Shown one piece after another: positions 20,523-32,506 of a stretch of DNA of 64,000 bases (within the stretch, counting starts at the first letter, position 1; every line of letters begins with the position of its first letter). The stretch covers positions 18,246,743 to 18,310,742 of the forward strand of contig CM046836.1 in assembly GCA_025618425.1 (NCBI GenBank), given 5' to 3'. The notes beneath the pieces were generated by a model. The model was not told the origin of the DNA and ran no database searches. It worked only from the letters and a program-made list of their open reading frames with translations. The position numbers were made by a program, and so were the translations under genes. This DNA comes from Heliocidaris tuberculata. Its lineage: Eukaryota > Echinodermata > Echinoidea > Camarodonta > Echinometridae.

Positions 20523-22089
20523 AAAAAAAGCATCAAATCTTGCTTAAACACGTGCACACTAATTACCTGAATTTGAGCTATACAGTACAAGGTTAACTCT
20601 TACATGAGGGACCTTTTCTGAAAGTGACCAGCCCCCCAAAACAGCTTGTTTCATGTGCTATAGTAGACACTTAAATATCCCCAAACTAATAGATTTCTCA
20701 CATCAGACCATTGTCATAAAATAAAAAATAATTTAGATCTGTTTATCACTCCATGTCAGAAGAGAAAAGTTTTCATTTCATTTTGTTAAATGCACTGCCA
20801 TTGCCATGATTGAAAGGGCATAGTGTCGTCTTCTTTCCAGCACATGTACAAACTTCTATGGTCCACAGTCCATAAGCTACAAATGTATGCTGTTCCATAA
20901 GCTACGCACCCCACAAAGGCGCAAATGCGTGCCATGCGACAAATTCAATGTGCCAAACTTCTCATGTGACTGAGCAACGAGGCAATGATAGGGGGTGTTT
21001 GCAGGTGCCGGGCCTCAAAGTCAAATTTTCACTTACTACTGCTTTTCCTCCGTCTTGTCATTTTAATCACTGAAAAAGGCTATCTTTCTCTCTTTCCCTC
21101 TTTTGAGAATTTCTTGAATTTCCTACATCACTCTTACTTCTTACTTTATACTGTAATTTGACTCTTTTCTACCTTTCGTCTCCACTCTTTTCAGTTTCAC
21201 TTACATGTATTCAAAGATCAAAATTAAATACATGTACATGTACGAGAGCGCTGATAGAAAAGTTAAGAATAAATTACGAGTATCATATGGAACATAAAAA
21301 GAGATGGATAAGAACAATTAGGGCTGTGAGGGTGTGGCATAGCTACGGGGATGGGCACGTGGCAGGTGCCCCCAAATCAAATTTTTACTCATATTTTCCT
21401 TTGGATTTTATAAAAGATTCTCTCTTCCCCTTCCTTCTCTTCAACTTTTTTAAATTTCTTATCACCCATTCATTTATTGTTTTTCACTTCTTTACATGCA
21501 ACTTGGCTCCTTTTAATTTTTTTCATCAGATTAGTCTCACTTATTCAAATTTTGTTTAAGAGGAATATATTTCTCTAATTTCTCTATTGTTTCACTGTTT
21601 AAGAAAAAAGAATCTCTTTTTCCCCCTCTTGTTTCATTCATTATCACCCATTCTGCCTTTGTTTTTCACTTCTTAATGTTAATTTCATTTTTCTCTACCT
21701 TTTCTACTACTTTTACTTTGTTTTTCCACATTCACACATATGCACTCTATAATTTTTGGGGCTACTTTTCACTCCTTCCCTTTCATTCATCACCTTTTTT
21801 CTTTCTCACAGTTTTCTCACAAACAAGAGAGAGAAAAAAAAACAGTGGTACAGTCTACCTATAGATTTAATGATTTAAACTGCAGCTTCAGAATATTAGA
21901 AATTAATCCTCAAATCAAATGATTTTCCCCATTTGGCCATGATTGCCATAGTAAAAATGCAAAGCAACCATGAATTTAAAGTGATCTAAATTTTTTAAAT
22001 ATTTTTCAAAAAATGTTTTGAACATAAAAAAAAAACATAAATATAAATTGCAGTACAGTACAGCATTTTTTCGTAGGCTCCATCAACCA
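20523..22089. other. Low-copy repeats, no gene recognised
   Basis: Contains two or three diverged T/C-rich segments ('aaatcaaatttt.actcatattttc', 'ttcttatcacccattc') repeated at about 21020-21230, 21370-21560 and 21590-21870, near a 'gtgtggcatagctacgggg' repeat. I see no coding exon. Confidence 0.45.
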
Positions 22090-22240
22090 CCCTTTTTGGT
22101 CAGTTTCTGCCCAGCGTTTAACCATTTATCACGTCTTTCTGGAGATTTCTTTCGAGAATGAAACTTGTAGATGTAGATCTAGATGCAATTTCTTTGAAGT
22201 TGTGATTTGTGCAATATACAACTTCACAGTTTTTATGCAT
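22090..22240 (-). pseudogene. Possible THAP-domain fragment with frameshift
   Basis: On the minus strand, one frame from an ATG at 22240 reads MHKNCEVVYCTNHNFKEI, and an overlapping frame continues FHSRKKSPERRDKWLNAG. Together these resemble the N-terminal half of a THAP zinc-binding domain (C-x4-C start, then an FHxx..PxRRxxWL core). The frame change and missing C-terminal C-x2-H argue for a decayed transposase or host fragment. The match is by eye only. Confidence 0.35.
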
Positions 22241-22849
22241 GATGATCACTTAATTTGGAGAATTAAAACTCGGAAGACAGACGATGCTGTGCGTGTATGA
22301 ACTAACTTAGCGAGTAGAGTGGTAGTTATGCCGACGCGTCGTATATGGCTTCGCCTTCATGGGCAATGCGTATCGAGGTGACGCTCTGATTCCAAGGAGC
22401 TTTGTTTTCACCTCACTCTGAAAAAGAACCTGGAATGCCGGATGAACCAAAAAGTTGTGTTCCCCTAACTCCTAAGTATAATTAATGTAACTTAACAGTA
22501 CTAGATCTAGACCTAAGTAATACTAACACTGTAAGTAACAGCCAGTGCACAGGCATGACAGGGTATCTTTGTTGTTAGATGAATTTAGATCTATCCATCC
22601 AGCCTCAGCCTCAGGCTCAGGCTCAGGTTTTCAGACATCTTCATCACCGTGAATGTGATTAAGACTGTCTTAATTTAGTTAAAAATTAAATCACACAACT
22701 AACGTTATAACTTACACGTTAATCAAATGACACACAGACTATGCAGACTGCAGTGCAGTGCAGTCTAAGTAAGTAACTTATCAGTTTTCTCAAAACAGAA
22801 AACAAATAGAATCTAGGCCTATCTGAATAATTTAATCTACCATACTCAC

Positions 22850-22990
22850 CAGAAATTCTGAGCAGAGGAGTATTCAGTTTAGGTTTTTCAACATTTTTTG
22901 AACGAATCGGCTAACCATATTAACGAATTTAACTAGAGTTTACGTCTTCGGCACTCGAGATTCGACACGACAACTCAGAATTCAAGCGCA
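22850..22990 (-). promoter_or_regulatory. Candidate non-coding first exon and promoter region of the RNF216-like gene
   Basis: On the minus strand a consensus donor (TTTCTG followed by GTGAGTATGG, GT at 22849) ends a 100-150 bp segment without coding potential, and a usable acceptor lies at 13388. The segment is less repetitive than its surroundings. No transcript evidence is available. It could belong to another transcript or be chance. Confidence 0.25.
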
Positions 22991-23600
22991 GCTACTATGT
23001 ACGTGTGATATGTGAACGAACGTACGTAAATTAATAGTGCATGCATTCGCACGTCACATTTCTGCGCAAAGAAGGTACTGGGAATGGGAATTCCCGGTTT
23101 ATTTTGGTTAGCCGTAATCATACCTTGTATTCATATTTTTTTTAATTGATGTTCATGTCTTGATAATGTTGGGTAAAATATCATTGATGTTTTCAAATAC
23201 ACAGTTGATAGAAACATTTTTTTTTTAATCATGCTGAGTCAACATAACATAAAACTATGTTGATATTTTTACATGTATTTATTTTTATTTCAATAAGAGT
23301 AGATCAAAGACTAGTTTGGGCATAAATTCAAGCTCAAGTTTCAACAAGTCTCTCTACGACTACGACACTACTTTTCTGCTGTTCATCAACCACGTCAAAC
23401 CTGTCCCCCAAGTTCCCACTTGCGGGAGACGTTTAATTGTTAATTTTATACAAAGTACTACAAAGTTAAATAAATTTTCAGAGAAATTATCGTTATGTTT
23501 ATCTTTCCAAGTATTACACTCAGGCCCCTGGGAACGATTTTTTTTTTTACTGGGGGTGCTGTGAGCAGATTTTTTTTTTATTCAGTTGCTTATCTAGGAA
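22991..23600. other. No gene recognised
   Basis: AT-rich sequence upstream (minus-strand sense) of the candidate RNF216 first exon. Nothing further supported. Confidence 0.4.
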
Positions 23601-23629
23601 TTATGGCGCCCGGGGCAAAATGAATGAAA

Positions 23630-25720
23630 AGTGCACCCCTACCCCCCCCCCCCCCCCCCCCCCCCCCAATTTATCAAGGTCATTGTACAAGCGAGAGAGC
23701 AAGGCGACTGAGCGGTAGATTTTTTTTTTTTTTTTTGTTTTGTTTTGTTTTGCATTTTTAACCCCCAAAACGCAATTTCTTATGCAATTTAACCAGGAAA
23801 ATATATAAATGAGCACTGCGATCGAGGGGTAGAAATCCAAATTTTGAACATTGACAAAACAGTTTTCTATTCACTTCCTTCTCAAATGGGGCGCAACCTA
23901 TGGGCGCAACATTATTGTAAACCATTAACAAATAGTCGAGGAATTTAGGAAGACAAAACGTTGACATTTCTTTAAAATGTTGAATCTTTGCAAAACCGAT
24001 TTCATACACTTAATCCACCCCATATTTTAGAGGATGATGAAAATTACATGATGAGCAAAGCAACGAGAATTATTTATCAATCTTGAGCCCTTCAAAAACA
24101 CTATATAGGCCTATCCTATACTCTATATCCTATACTGGAGAGCGAAATAATACGAGATCCTGGAGCAACATTATGCGAGGAAGCAAATAGCGACCGAGCT
24201 TCAGAAAAATTTTGCATTTGTTCAAACCATAGGGTTCAAACCCTCAAAAAAGTATTTTTAATGCATTTACCCTGCGTATTGGGAGCGCACAGTCCAGAAT
24301 GATCGCACTTTTCTTCATTTCTACTCCTTTTTTTCTTCATCTCTTTTGCATTTTTAGCCCCCTTCAAGACCAGTGACGTCGCCCAGCCCCAGGCAAGTGC
24401 GCCCCGACCCCCGTAGATACACTGATATTGGCTGATATTAGTACACATTGTTTCGCTAAGTCCTTGGCAAAGCCAAAAGTTCGGCAGGGGGGGGGGGGGG
24501 GGGGGGTGCAGACTCTGAAATCAACGTTGCCTGCAAAGATAACATTTATTATTGTAGGTCATTCTGCAAACCAGTGCACCAGGGTTGGCACGATTGAATT
24601 CAACTTTAAATCGCCGTGATTTATTTTCTTAAGAAAATAACCAATTTGAGTAAAAAACAATGAAATACATAATAGAATTCGTTATTGATTTTGTTGATGC
24701 GACATTAAAAAAATCACTCAAATATCATTGTTTGACCTTTTCTTATTTTTTGGCTGAAAAACTCACCCAGGTGAGAGTTATGTATTTAAATTGATTTAAA
24801 TCAAATAAATCCGATTTTTTTTTTTCAACCCTGCATGAGTACACACAATTTGCATTATTGTAGTTACATGTACGTGGAAATAAGGAAGGAAATCCGTTCA
24901 TAACATTGCAAAATATGCTGTCCTAATTGTTTGCGGGAGTGTGCGAAGCGTGCAAACGCAAATGAAAATGTGAATATAATTTTGTACGTTCCAAACATTA
25001 AAGGCATGCACTTTCTGTATTATTACTCTTGGCAAAAAATGAAATTGCCCCCCCCCCCCCCCCACCCCCTTTCCCATTCTTATATGAAACTGCGAGGGAG
25101 CGAAGCGACCGATCGGTAAATCATTTTTGTGCATTTTTAAGCCTAAAAGGGTTAATTTCTTATATAAGCATTTAACAGAAAAAAAATTCATAAGCGAGCA
25201 CTGTATCGACCTGTATACAGTTTCGAGTTTTGGAAATTGATAAACGATCTTCTATTCACTTCTTCCTCAATAGGGCGCAATATAGGAAATTTGAGGAGAA
25301 ATGTAGTCGAGGAATTTAGCTATGCAACATGAAGATACCATTTCTTTCAAATGGTGAAGCTTTGAAAATACTATCTTATACATGTACACTTAATCTATAT
25401 TTGGGGGGGGGGGCAATATAAAAAAAGAAGAGACTGATGAATAATAATAGGGAAAAAAGCAATGAGAATAACATTTTTTCTTCAATTTTGAACCTTTTTA
25501 AATTGCTGTATATAAATATGGCCAGTATTGGAGTGCGAAAATAAGAGATCCTGAAGGAATGCATGCGAGGGAGCAAAGCGACCGAGCTTTAGAAATTTTC
25601 ATATTTTGAACCTAAGAAAAACTCCATTTCTAATACACTGCGGATTGGGCGAATAATTCTTATGCATAGGTTTCTTCCTTTTCTCTCGATCTTTTGCGTT
25701 TTTTGCGCCCCTGCTTTAAG
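23630..25720. repeat. Two diverged copies of a 0.7-kb repeat with oligo-C/G tracts and 'gcgaagcgacc' motif
   Basis: Segments 23760-24420 and 25125-25720 align in direct orientation (for example 'tctattcacttc', 'ggcgcaa', 'gcgaccgagct', 'ttttgc.ttttt'). Oligo-C runs at 23643-23668 and about 25048-25070 and an oligo-G run at 24485-24507 sit at equivalent or adjoining positions. The 'gagggagcgaagcgaccga' words recur. Non-coding. Confidence 0.6.
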
Positions 25721-26440
25721 TACCGCCTGAGACAAGTACCCCATAGAAATCTGGGGGTGCTGCAGCACCCTCAGCATCCTCAGCCTTATAGGGGGTGCTG
25801 CAGCACACCCAGGGGCCTGACTATACACTACCCACTCTCTCTTCACCACCCCACCCCCCCACAAAAAAAAAAAAAAAAAAAAAATCCAAGCTTACTGAGG
25901 TCTATCTTTCTTGAGGCAGTGGGAGTAGGGAAAGGGTGTTGTGTAATTTGCAGATTATAGGCATACACCTTGAATTAATATGTATTGCTGCTGATTGTGT
26001 TTCTCTAGTTTTTAAAAATATAATCAGCTGATGAAACAGATTTGCTAATTAGCAAATCTGTTTCATCAGCTTATTAGATTTAGACTCCGGCAAAATTTTG
26101 TCCACCCTCCACCGCCCCCTCCCCCCACAGTTCATACTGTTCGGTATATAACACCCCTGCCTATATATAGGAGAAAGGTATACGTAAAAATTGTCTTTAG
26201 TCGGTCTCATCGGTGTGCATTATTAAAAGCCTTGTGCTCAGATAATTATTTTAATTGTTGGCATATATACTTGAGTCGCTATATACAAAACATAAAGAGA
26301 AAGATAAGTATTTCACATGTCGCCCTTAAGGGAACATCCTATATGGTATTTCATAATTGCATGATTTTTGTCACTTTTGTAATGAACAACGGTGAATAGG
26401 CCTAATGATGCCCTGCCGCCCAGTCTGTGTAGGCCTACAC
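25721..26440. other. No gene; contains two palindromes
   Basis: Holds a 'gggtgctgcagcaccc' palindrome near 25755 with a second half-copy near 25795, and the perfect palindrome at 26026-26071. Confidence 0.5.
26026..26071. repeat. 46-bp perfect palindrome without spacer
   Basis: Both 23-base arms are exact complements meeting at TTTGCTAA/TTAGCAAA (26041-26056), with no loop. No related sequence flanks it. Confidence 0.9.
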
Positions 26441-26764
26441 TGTACATGGATACGTTTTCATCCCTCCGCCCCCTCCGCTATTCATTTTCAAAAATGCTTA
26501 TCCTGATTGAATGGGTTGCAAAGAAGAATAGTACTATGCGAAGGCCACTCGAATAAACAATTCTATACGTCCACGTCAGAAACAACCATTAACAAATAAT
26601 GCACAGGTATAACAAAGAGTGAAATACTATATCATCATCTTCATAACCTCTTTGAAAAATGTATGTTAATGGATGCTGAAAATCGTTTTTGAAAGTTCAT
26701 TATGAGACCATTGTGAGTCAGAGAGAGAGAGTGAATGGATGCTATATATATAGAGAGAGATATA

Positions 26765-27364
26765 CCGGGTGTCCAAAAAAAAAAAGCGGAACGGCAGATT
26801 TTCAGTACTTTGCCTTCGAAAAGTATATATATTTTGTACGTCATTGGGTAAAGCATCTCCTACAGAAGAGAATGATATCAAGATCATTAAATTTGGTAAA
26901 GTAATTTTTGATTCTATGTCCGTTTTTTAAGATACAGCCATTTTCAAATTTCGCATGTTTTTGCGACCAATTGTGTCAGGAATGGCCTTTCATATGGCAA
27001 TACAATGGCATACAATAATTAGCGTCGTTTTCACTTTTCCCGAGCTACAGCTCACTATAAAACCCGATACGATCTTACATTCATCGCAGAAATCAAGCGT
27101 AATTTGAAAATGACTGTGTTTTAAGAAACGGGCATATAATCAAAATTACTTGCATGGTTAAGTAATTTTGATTCTATATATGACTGTGTTTTAAGAAACG
27201 GGCATATATATAGAATCAAAATTACTTAACCAAGTTCAATGATCGTGGTATCATTCTCTTCGGTATAGAAGATGCTTTATCCAATAAATGATATACAAAA
27301 AATGTATACTTTTTGAAGGTAAAGTACTGAAAATCAGCCGTTCCGCTTTTTGAGGACACCCGGG
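26765..27364. mobile_element. Mariner-like MITE with CCGGGTGTCC ends
   Basis: Ends CCGGGTGTCC and GGACACCCGG with TATA flanks. The long arms are inverted copies ('gcggaacggcagattttcag' against 'ctgaaaatcagccgttccgc'; 'gaatgatatcaagatcatt' against 'caatgatcgtggtatcattc'). A short internal direct/inverted repeat (gactgtgttttaagaaacgg twice, near 27110 and 27182) lies near the right arm. No transposase. It is present in receptor duplicate A and absent from the matching part of duplicate B. Confidence 0.8.
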
Positions 27365-28373
27365 TATAGGAATTTAACAACGGTTGCTATTGGTATTATG
27401 TACGTTGAGTATCATGTTTCCAAGAGAGACAACCAACCAGATTTCTGATTATAATCTCAGATTGTATATCCTAAAATAAAATGATGCCGTAACGCTTTTA
27501 AAATATTTACCTTGCTCAACAAGCTATTAATACACTGGAACGAAACTTTTTTTTTTTTTTTTGCCAACATCTGTTATGTAAAAAAAAAAAAAAAAAAAAA
27601 AACACTTCGTTATTGACTCCGCATTTTTATCCAGGCGTTTGGACACAAGTAATGTTGGTCTTGAAGCATAAGTTTGAAACCGTTCTGATAGGCCACTCGG
27701 TGTCGTCCACACATCATTTTGCTGAACGTATTGAGATGTCCTCAGATTTACCAAAGACCTGATAGAAACAGGGTACGGTATATCTTATACATTGCTCGTG
27801 CAATTCCTGAGCTCGAACAAGACAGGGTACTAACAGTCAGAAAATAAAGGGGAACTGACTTAGCAGAAAAGAAGGACGCAAGGAAAGCGAAGAAGAATGA
27901 GGATGAAGATAATGTAACACTGCTTCAGAAACCTGGACATACGCTAATGTGACAATTGAATTTGATTTTGCTTGTTATACATAAGAGGGAGAGTGAGTCA
28001 GAAAGAAAAGGGAAAAAGGAGAGCGGAAGAAGCCAAAGGAAGGAAGTAAAGGAAATGGAAGAAGAAGAATAAGGAGGAAGAAATGTTACTCTGTTCGACA
28101 ACACTGGACCAGGAAACCGTTCAGTTTCTTGATTGGGCATAGGTTGGTGTGCAAAAAAAACAACAAACAAACAAAAAAAATCCGAAGCAAAATATCAAAA
28201 AAACAATAGAACATCTGAACTTTTTAAGTGAAGACTAATCAAACCACGTGTTTCATTTAATTGTTTTAGAATAGTCACTTGCAACAATAAACAGCGGTAA
28301 TAGGGGACATGGTCATGATTTCCACTATTCTTGAATAAAACGGTATTTTCAGGAGCATCCTGAAAAAGAAAAC

Positions 28374-28432
28374 ATGTCGGAGGGAAATTCCACAGGCCAT
28401 GGATGTGATACGTACCAGAAATACAGCATAAA
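28374..28432 (+). pseudogene. 7TM receptor copy A: promoter and first 18 codons only
   Basis: ATG at 28374 opens MSEGNSTGHGCDTYQKYSI, nearly the same as receptor copy B. Homology stops abruptly after 'atacagcataaa', where unrelated 'ggcggattcacaccg' repeat sequence starts; no transmembrane segment is present. Upstream, about 26440-28373 matches the region upstream of copy B in blocks, so this is a truncated promoter-plus-exon duplicate. Confidence 0.8.
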
Positions 28433-28960
28433 GGCGGATTCACACCGAATACGACACACGACACACGACACGACAAAACGACATGAACGACTTTCTGAAA
28501 AATCGCTCTAATGCAAACCCTATGGCACCGTGCACACCTGCCACGACATTTTTCGAAACGTCGTGCACGACGTTTTTAGGGGTTTTTAGTCGGGCAATAC
28601 GATTCTAGTGAGGGCAATTGATGTTGTATCCCCCGAAAGTAGCCAGTCTATATCATTATTATTAACAGAATCAGACATCTAGAGCGAATTCGAAAATATT
28701 GTAAAAAAATACATTTTATTGCCTGCTATTTAACACGCAAAATCCCAGTGACTTTCGAAACCGGGTAATAAACAATTTATCGGCACGCAGTTTTGTTTGC
28801 TTGTCAAAGCCGGGCAATAAAATGTAAAAAATTGCTTTGCTCAGATGTCTGATATGGTTAATAATTCACAATATTGCATAAATCTTGTCAAAATATACTC
28901 TCTATATTATGTATGACTGTGTCTATAATTATGTGAGTAATAATAATGATCTGCCGCCCC
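28433..28960. repeat. Repeat sequence truncating receptor copy A
   Basis: Starts 'ggcggattcacaccgaatacg' with an ACGACAC simple repeat, then AT-rich sequence. It sits exactly at the point where copy A loses homology to copy B. Ends not defined. Confidence 0.5.
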
Positions 28961-30031
28961 GTATTTGCGATTATGGATACCTTTTCACCCCCGCCCCTTC
29001 ACTTGCAAAAATGCCTGCCCTCATTGAATTGGTTGCAAAGAAGAAAAGCATTACGAATGCTATACTCGAAACCGAATCACAATAACATGAATGTAATTTT
29101 CTATATAGCTTAATATTTAACAAGTTATAGGTCCATATCAGCGACAACCACTCAAACAAATTTGCAAAGGAAAATATAATGCGCAGGTGTAACCATGGTA
29201 ACGGGGTTGTCGAACAGAGTTGATACTTTTGTCTTAATAGATAATGTATGATAATGGATCTGACAATTAATTTCTAAATTTCATATGTATAGGGACCTTT
29301 TTGGGGGCCACACATCTGCTACATAAACATGATGGAAAACAGATGTTCTTTACTCTCCCCGCATTCTCATCTAGGCGTTTGGACACAAGTAATGTTGGTC
29401 TTGAAACATAGGTTTAAAACCATTCTGATGGGCCACTCGGTGTCATACCTCGCATCAATTTGCTAAAAGTATTGAGATGTCTTCAGAATTACCCAAAACC
29501 TGAGAGAAACAGGGTATAACTAATACATTGCTCGTGCAATTCCTGAGCTCGAACAAGAGTACTAGGAGTCAGAAAGGAAAGAGGAGCGGACTTAGCAAAA
29601 AAGAAGGACGCAAGGAAAAGGAAGAAGAATGAGGATGAAGATAATGTAACGCTGCTTCAGACACAAACATAAGAGGGAGAGTGAGTCAGAAAGAAAAGGG
29701 AAAAAGGAGAGCGCAAGAAGCCAAAGGAAGAAAGTAAAGGAAATTAAAGAAGAACATTGGATCAGGAAACCGTTCAGTTTCTTGATTGGGCATAGGCTGG
29801 TGTGCAAAAAAGGAACAATGAATTGGACTGAACTCATCCGAAGCAAAATATCAACAAAATAATAGAACATCTGAACTTTTTAAGTGAAGACTTCAATCAA
29901 ACCACGTGTTTCATTTAATTGTTTTAGAATAGTCACTTGCAACAATAAATAGCGGTAATAGGGGACATGGTCATGATTTCCACTATTCTCGAATAAAACG
30001 GTATTTTCAGAAGCATCCTGAAAAAGAAAAC

Positions 30032-30268
30032 ATGTCGGAGGGAAATTCCACAGGCCATGGATGTGATACGTACCAGAAATACAACATAAATGTAATTTAT
30101 TTTGTTACTCTGGGGATAGCTGGTCTTTTTCAATTTATTACTCTCATCCTTATTCCTTCTCGTCGTCAACTTCGACAACGTCGGTTCATTTTTCAGTTCA
30201 ATATTGTCTTAGCAGATTTCGTCACTACCGTTGGAGTCATCGTCATGATCATTGTAAACAAAGAAAAG
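30032..30268 (+). CDS. Receptor copy B exon 1 (N terminus, TM1, TM2)
   Basis: 79 codons from MSEGNST; start chosen because copies A, B and C all begin MSE at the homologous ATG. Ends ...VNKEK before the donor GTGTGT. Confidence 0.78.
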
Positions 30269-30508
30269 GTGTGTTGCTTTTCATCAAAGTACGGGCGTAA
30301 TGTTACATTTTATCCCTCAGCCACATCCCCCAGCCACAACAGACTGCAAACCGATTTCAAACCGACTGATTATTGGCGATTCCGTGTAAAGTAATTGTAC
30401 ACTGTAAAAAAAAAAATTGCCGTTTTTTCAAGGGAAATTTCCTGGCAGTCAGGATGCCAGGAATGCCCGTTTTTCCACAATACATGTACAATAACAGATT
30501 TCCTGGAT

Positions 30509-30539
<31 letters not shown>

Positions 30540-32111
30540 GGGGGGTTGTTAAATAGAAACTTTAATTTCTATCAGGAAAATGTATGTAAGTTAAAACGAA
30601 CCATGGAAACGATTTGTAATTTAACAGGGTAACTCGTTAAAATATGAGAAAATGTTTTTTTAACAGTGCTTTATATGTCGGGCGATTGTAAATATATGCT
30701 GATTTCCGGTAAACCAACAAACTTGCCGTTGTTTTACAGGAAAAAGACTGTAAAATTGAAATAACCGTAATAACTTGAAGTCCCAAGTTCCAGAAAGTCT
30801 GTTGCTTTACAGTTATTTTTTACAGTGTAACCTATCCTGCTTTGACTTATCCTATACTCTATCTTAATCTGTCCTATCCTAGACCTATCCTATCCATTTA
30901 GTTCAATCTAGTGCAATCTCTTATATACCCCTTATAGTTTTTTATGCCTTTGGTGACAGTTAGTAAATCGGGCAACCCCAAACCATACGCTACTAAAAAT
31001 TCATGAATATTCATATAAGTGTTTTCCCCAATATTTGGCAATTTAACAGGGTAACTTGTTAAAATATGAGAAAATAGTTTTTTTTAACAGTGTTTTATGT
31101 CGGGCGATTGTAAATATATTCAATTTCCAGTAAAACCAACAAACTTGCTGTTGTTTTACATTTAAAAGACTGTAAAATTGAAATAACGCCAATAACTTAT
31201 AATTTCAAGGGCCAGAATACCTGTAGTTTTACAGTTATTTTTTACAGTGTAAATTCAGTCTATTGTCGGTCAGGTTTTGGTCTCGTCGATGTAACTGAGG
31301 TATAAGTCACAAAAAATACATATTCAGGCACCTCGATTGAGATATTAGGACACTTTTTTAGAAGAAATTAAGTAGTTTTAAATATTATAAAGTAAATTCA
31401 CAACAAAATCAATGTCACTTCAGCTCACATAAAAGTAATGGACTCCTGCTTCATTTGTTTTCTTCTGTCTACTTATTAAATTTAGAATACAACATTCTAT
31501 ACCCACAGGTCGAATTATTAGACACACTGCGTCTACACATTGTGATCGGTACCAACGTGTCCGTCATCAACATCTTCTTCGTCGCTGTCTATCAGCTCAT
31601 CACCATCCGAATCGACCCCTTTGGCGTACGCAACATCATCACCACTCCAAGGTGCATTGCCGCCTGTATCGTAACGTGGTTAACTTGTATTTCTTTTTGG
31701 GGGATCGCTAAGCATCACCAGGAAACCTTCGGGGAACTTGTTGGTACCACCTTGAACATGATACTGTGCCTTCTAACTGGACTGTGCCTTTGCCTGATCT
31801 ATCACGCTGTTGCTAGGGCTGCATGCAATGGCAACATCCAGATGATGGAGAGAAAAGAAGAGAACAAAAGACTTCTGCGCACATTCGCCATGGTGTATGG
31901 AACAACTTTGATTTCTACCAGTTTGACTTTCAGTTTCTCTATCAAGGATTCTTTTGAACTGCATGACTGCTATTTCATCCCGGTGATGTTATGTAGTGTT
32001 TTGAATTGGATAACTAACTCTATCGTTTATTGGTGGAGGTTGAAAGAGTTTCGTTCAATTTTGTCTTCTTGTAAAAAAGGCAGGCTGGTGCCAATCGATG
32101 GAGATGTGTAA
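30032..32111 (+). CDS. Orphan class A-like 7TM receptor, copy B (279 aa, two exons)
   Basis: Exons 30032-30268 and 31509-32111 join in phase 0 with a GTGTGT donor and CAG acceptor. The protein has a short extracellular N terminus with an NST glycosylation site (5-7) and seven hydrophobic segments at about 22-42, 53-75, 86-110, 128-146, 157-180, 204-224 and 235-255. TM2 has LAD with Asp62, the usual sodium-site Asp. The DRY position at the end of TM3 reads YQL (107-109), and NPxxY in TM7 reads NSIVY (249-253). No CWxP in TM6. I infer a lineage-specific rhodopsin-like receptor of the type expanded in sea urchins; ligand and G protein are unknown. Paralogue: 48097-51064. Confidence 0.75.
30400..30827. 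mobile_element. TA-flanked CACTGTAAAAAA element in receptor B intron
   Basis: TA-CACTGTAAAAAA at the left and TTTTTTACAGTG-TA at the right. Includes a 27-base oligo-G run near 30519-30546. No coding capacity. A partial direct copy of its right part follows at 31036-31249. Confidence 0.7.
31036..31249. repeat. Partial second copy of the CACTGTAAAAAA element
   Basis: Matches about 30612-30827 in direct orientation ('atttaacagggtaact.gttaaaatatgag' through 'acagttattttttacagtg'). It lacks the left end. Confidence 0.7.
31509..32111 (+). CDS. Receptor copy B exon 2 (TM3-TM7)
   Basis: Begins VELLDTLRLH after CAG (31506-31508) and ends VPIDGDV-stop, the same C terminus as copy C. Intracellular loop 3 (NIQMMERKEENKRLLRTFA) is basic and well conserved between copies. 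Confidence 0.8.
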   Translation, partial: VELLDTLRLHIVIGTNVSVINIFFVAVYQLITIRIDPFGVRNIITTPRCIAACIVTWLTCISFWGIAKHHQETFGELVGTTLNMILCLLTGLCLCLIYHAVARAACNGNIQMMERKEENKRLLRTFAMVYGTTLISTSLTFSFSIKDSFELHDCYFIPVMLCSVLNWITNSIVYWWRLKEFRSILSSCKKGRLVPIDGDV

Positions 32112-32159
32112 ATGTTGGACCATGATATACTTCCTGTATTTATAATCTGATTAAAAAGT

Positions 32160-32234
32160 AAAAAAAAAAAAAAAAAAAAAAGGGGGGGGGGGGAGGCTGG
32201 TGCCTATCGATGGAGGTGTATAAATGTAGGACCA
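32160..32234 (+). repeat. Duplicated end of receptor B exon after poly-A/poly-G tract
   Basis: After about 20 A and 10 G, the sequence 'aggctggtgcctatcgatgg' and following bases repeat the last codons, stop and early 3' UTR of receptor B (32080-32121). The copy's 3' UTR is then split by a hairpin MITE. Confidence 0.75.
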
Positions 32235-32371
32235 GGGGAGCGTTTCATCAAGCATTTTGTCAGTGATTTTTACTGACAAATTTGCTCTCAGCCAATCAGA
32301 TGCAAGGATTTCAGTAGCTTATCAGTTGTCGGTAAAAAATCACTGACAAAACACTTGATGAAACGCTCCCC
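32235..32371. mobile_element. Hairpin MITE, GGGGAGCGTTTCATC family, copy 3
   Basis: Near-perfect palindrome of 137 bp, almost the same as copy 1 at 4524. It lies within the duplicated 3' UTR of receptor B. Confidence 0.8.
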
Positions 32372-32464
32372 AGATTATATTTGATGTATAATCTGATTAT
32401 TCTATAAACCATGACTGTATGATTATTGCTTTATATACTGACAACTATATATAGGCCTACATCT

Positions 32465-32474
32465 GTGAGTGTGG

Positions 32475-32506
<32 letters not shown>

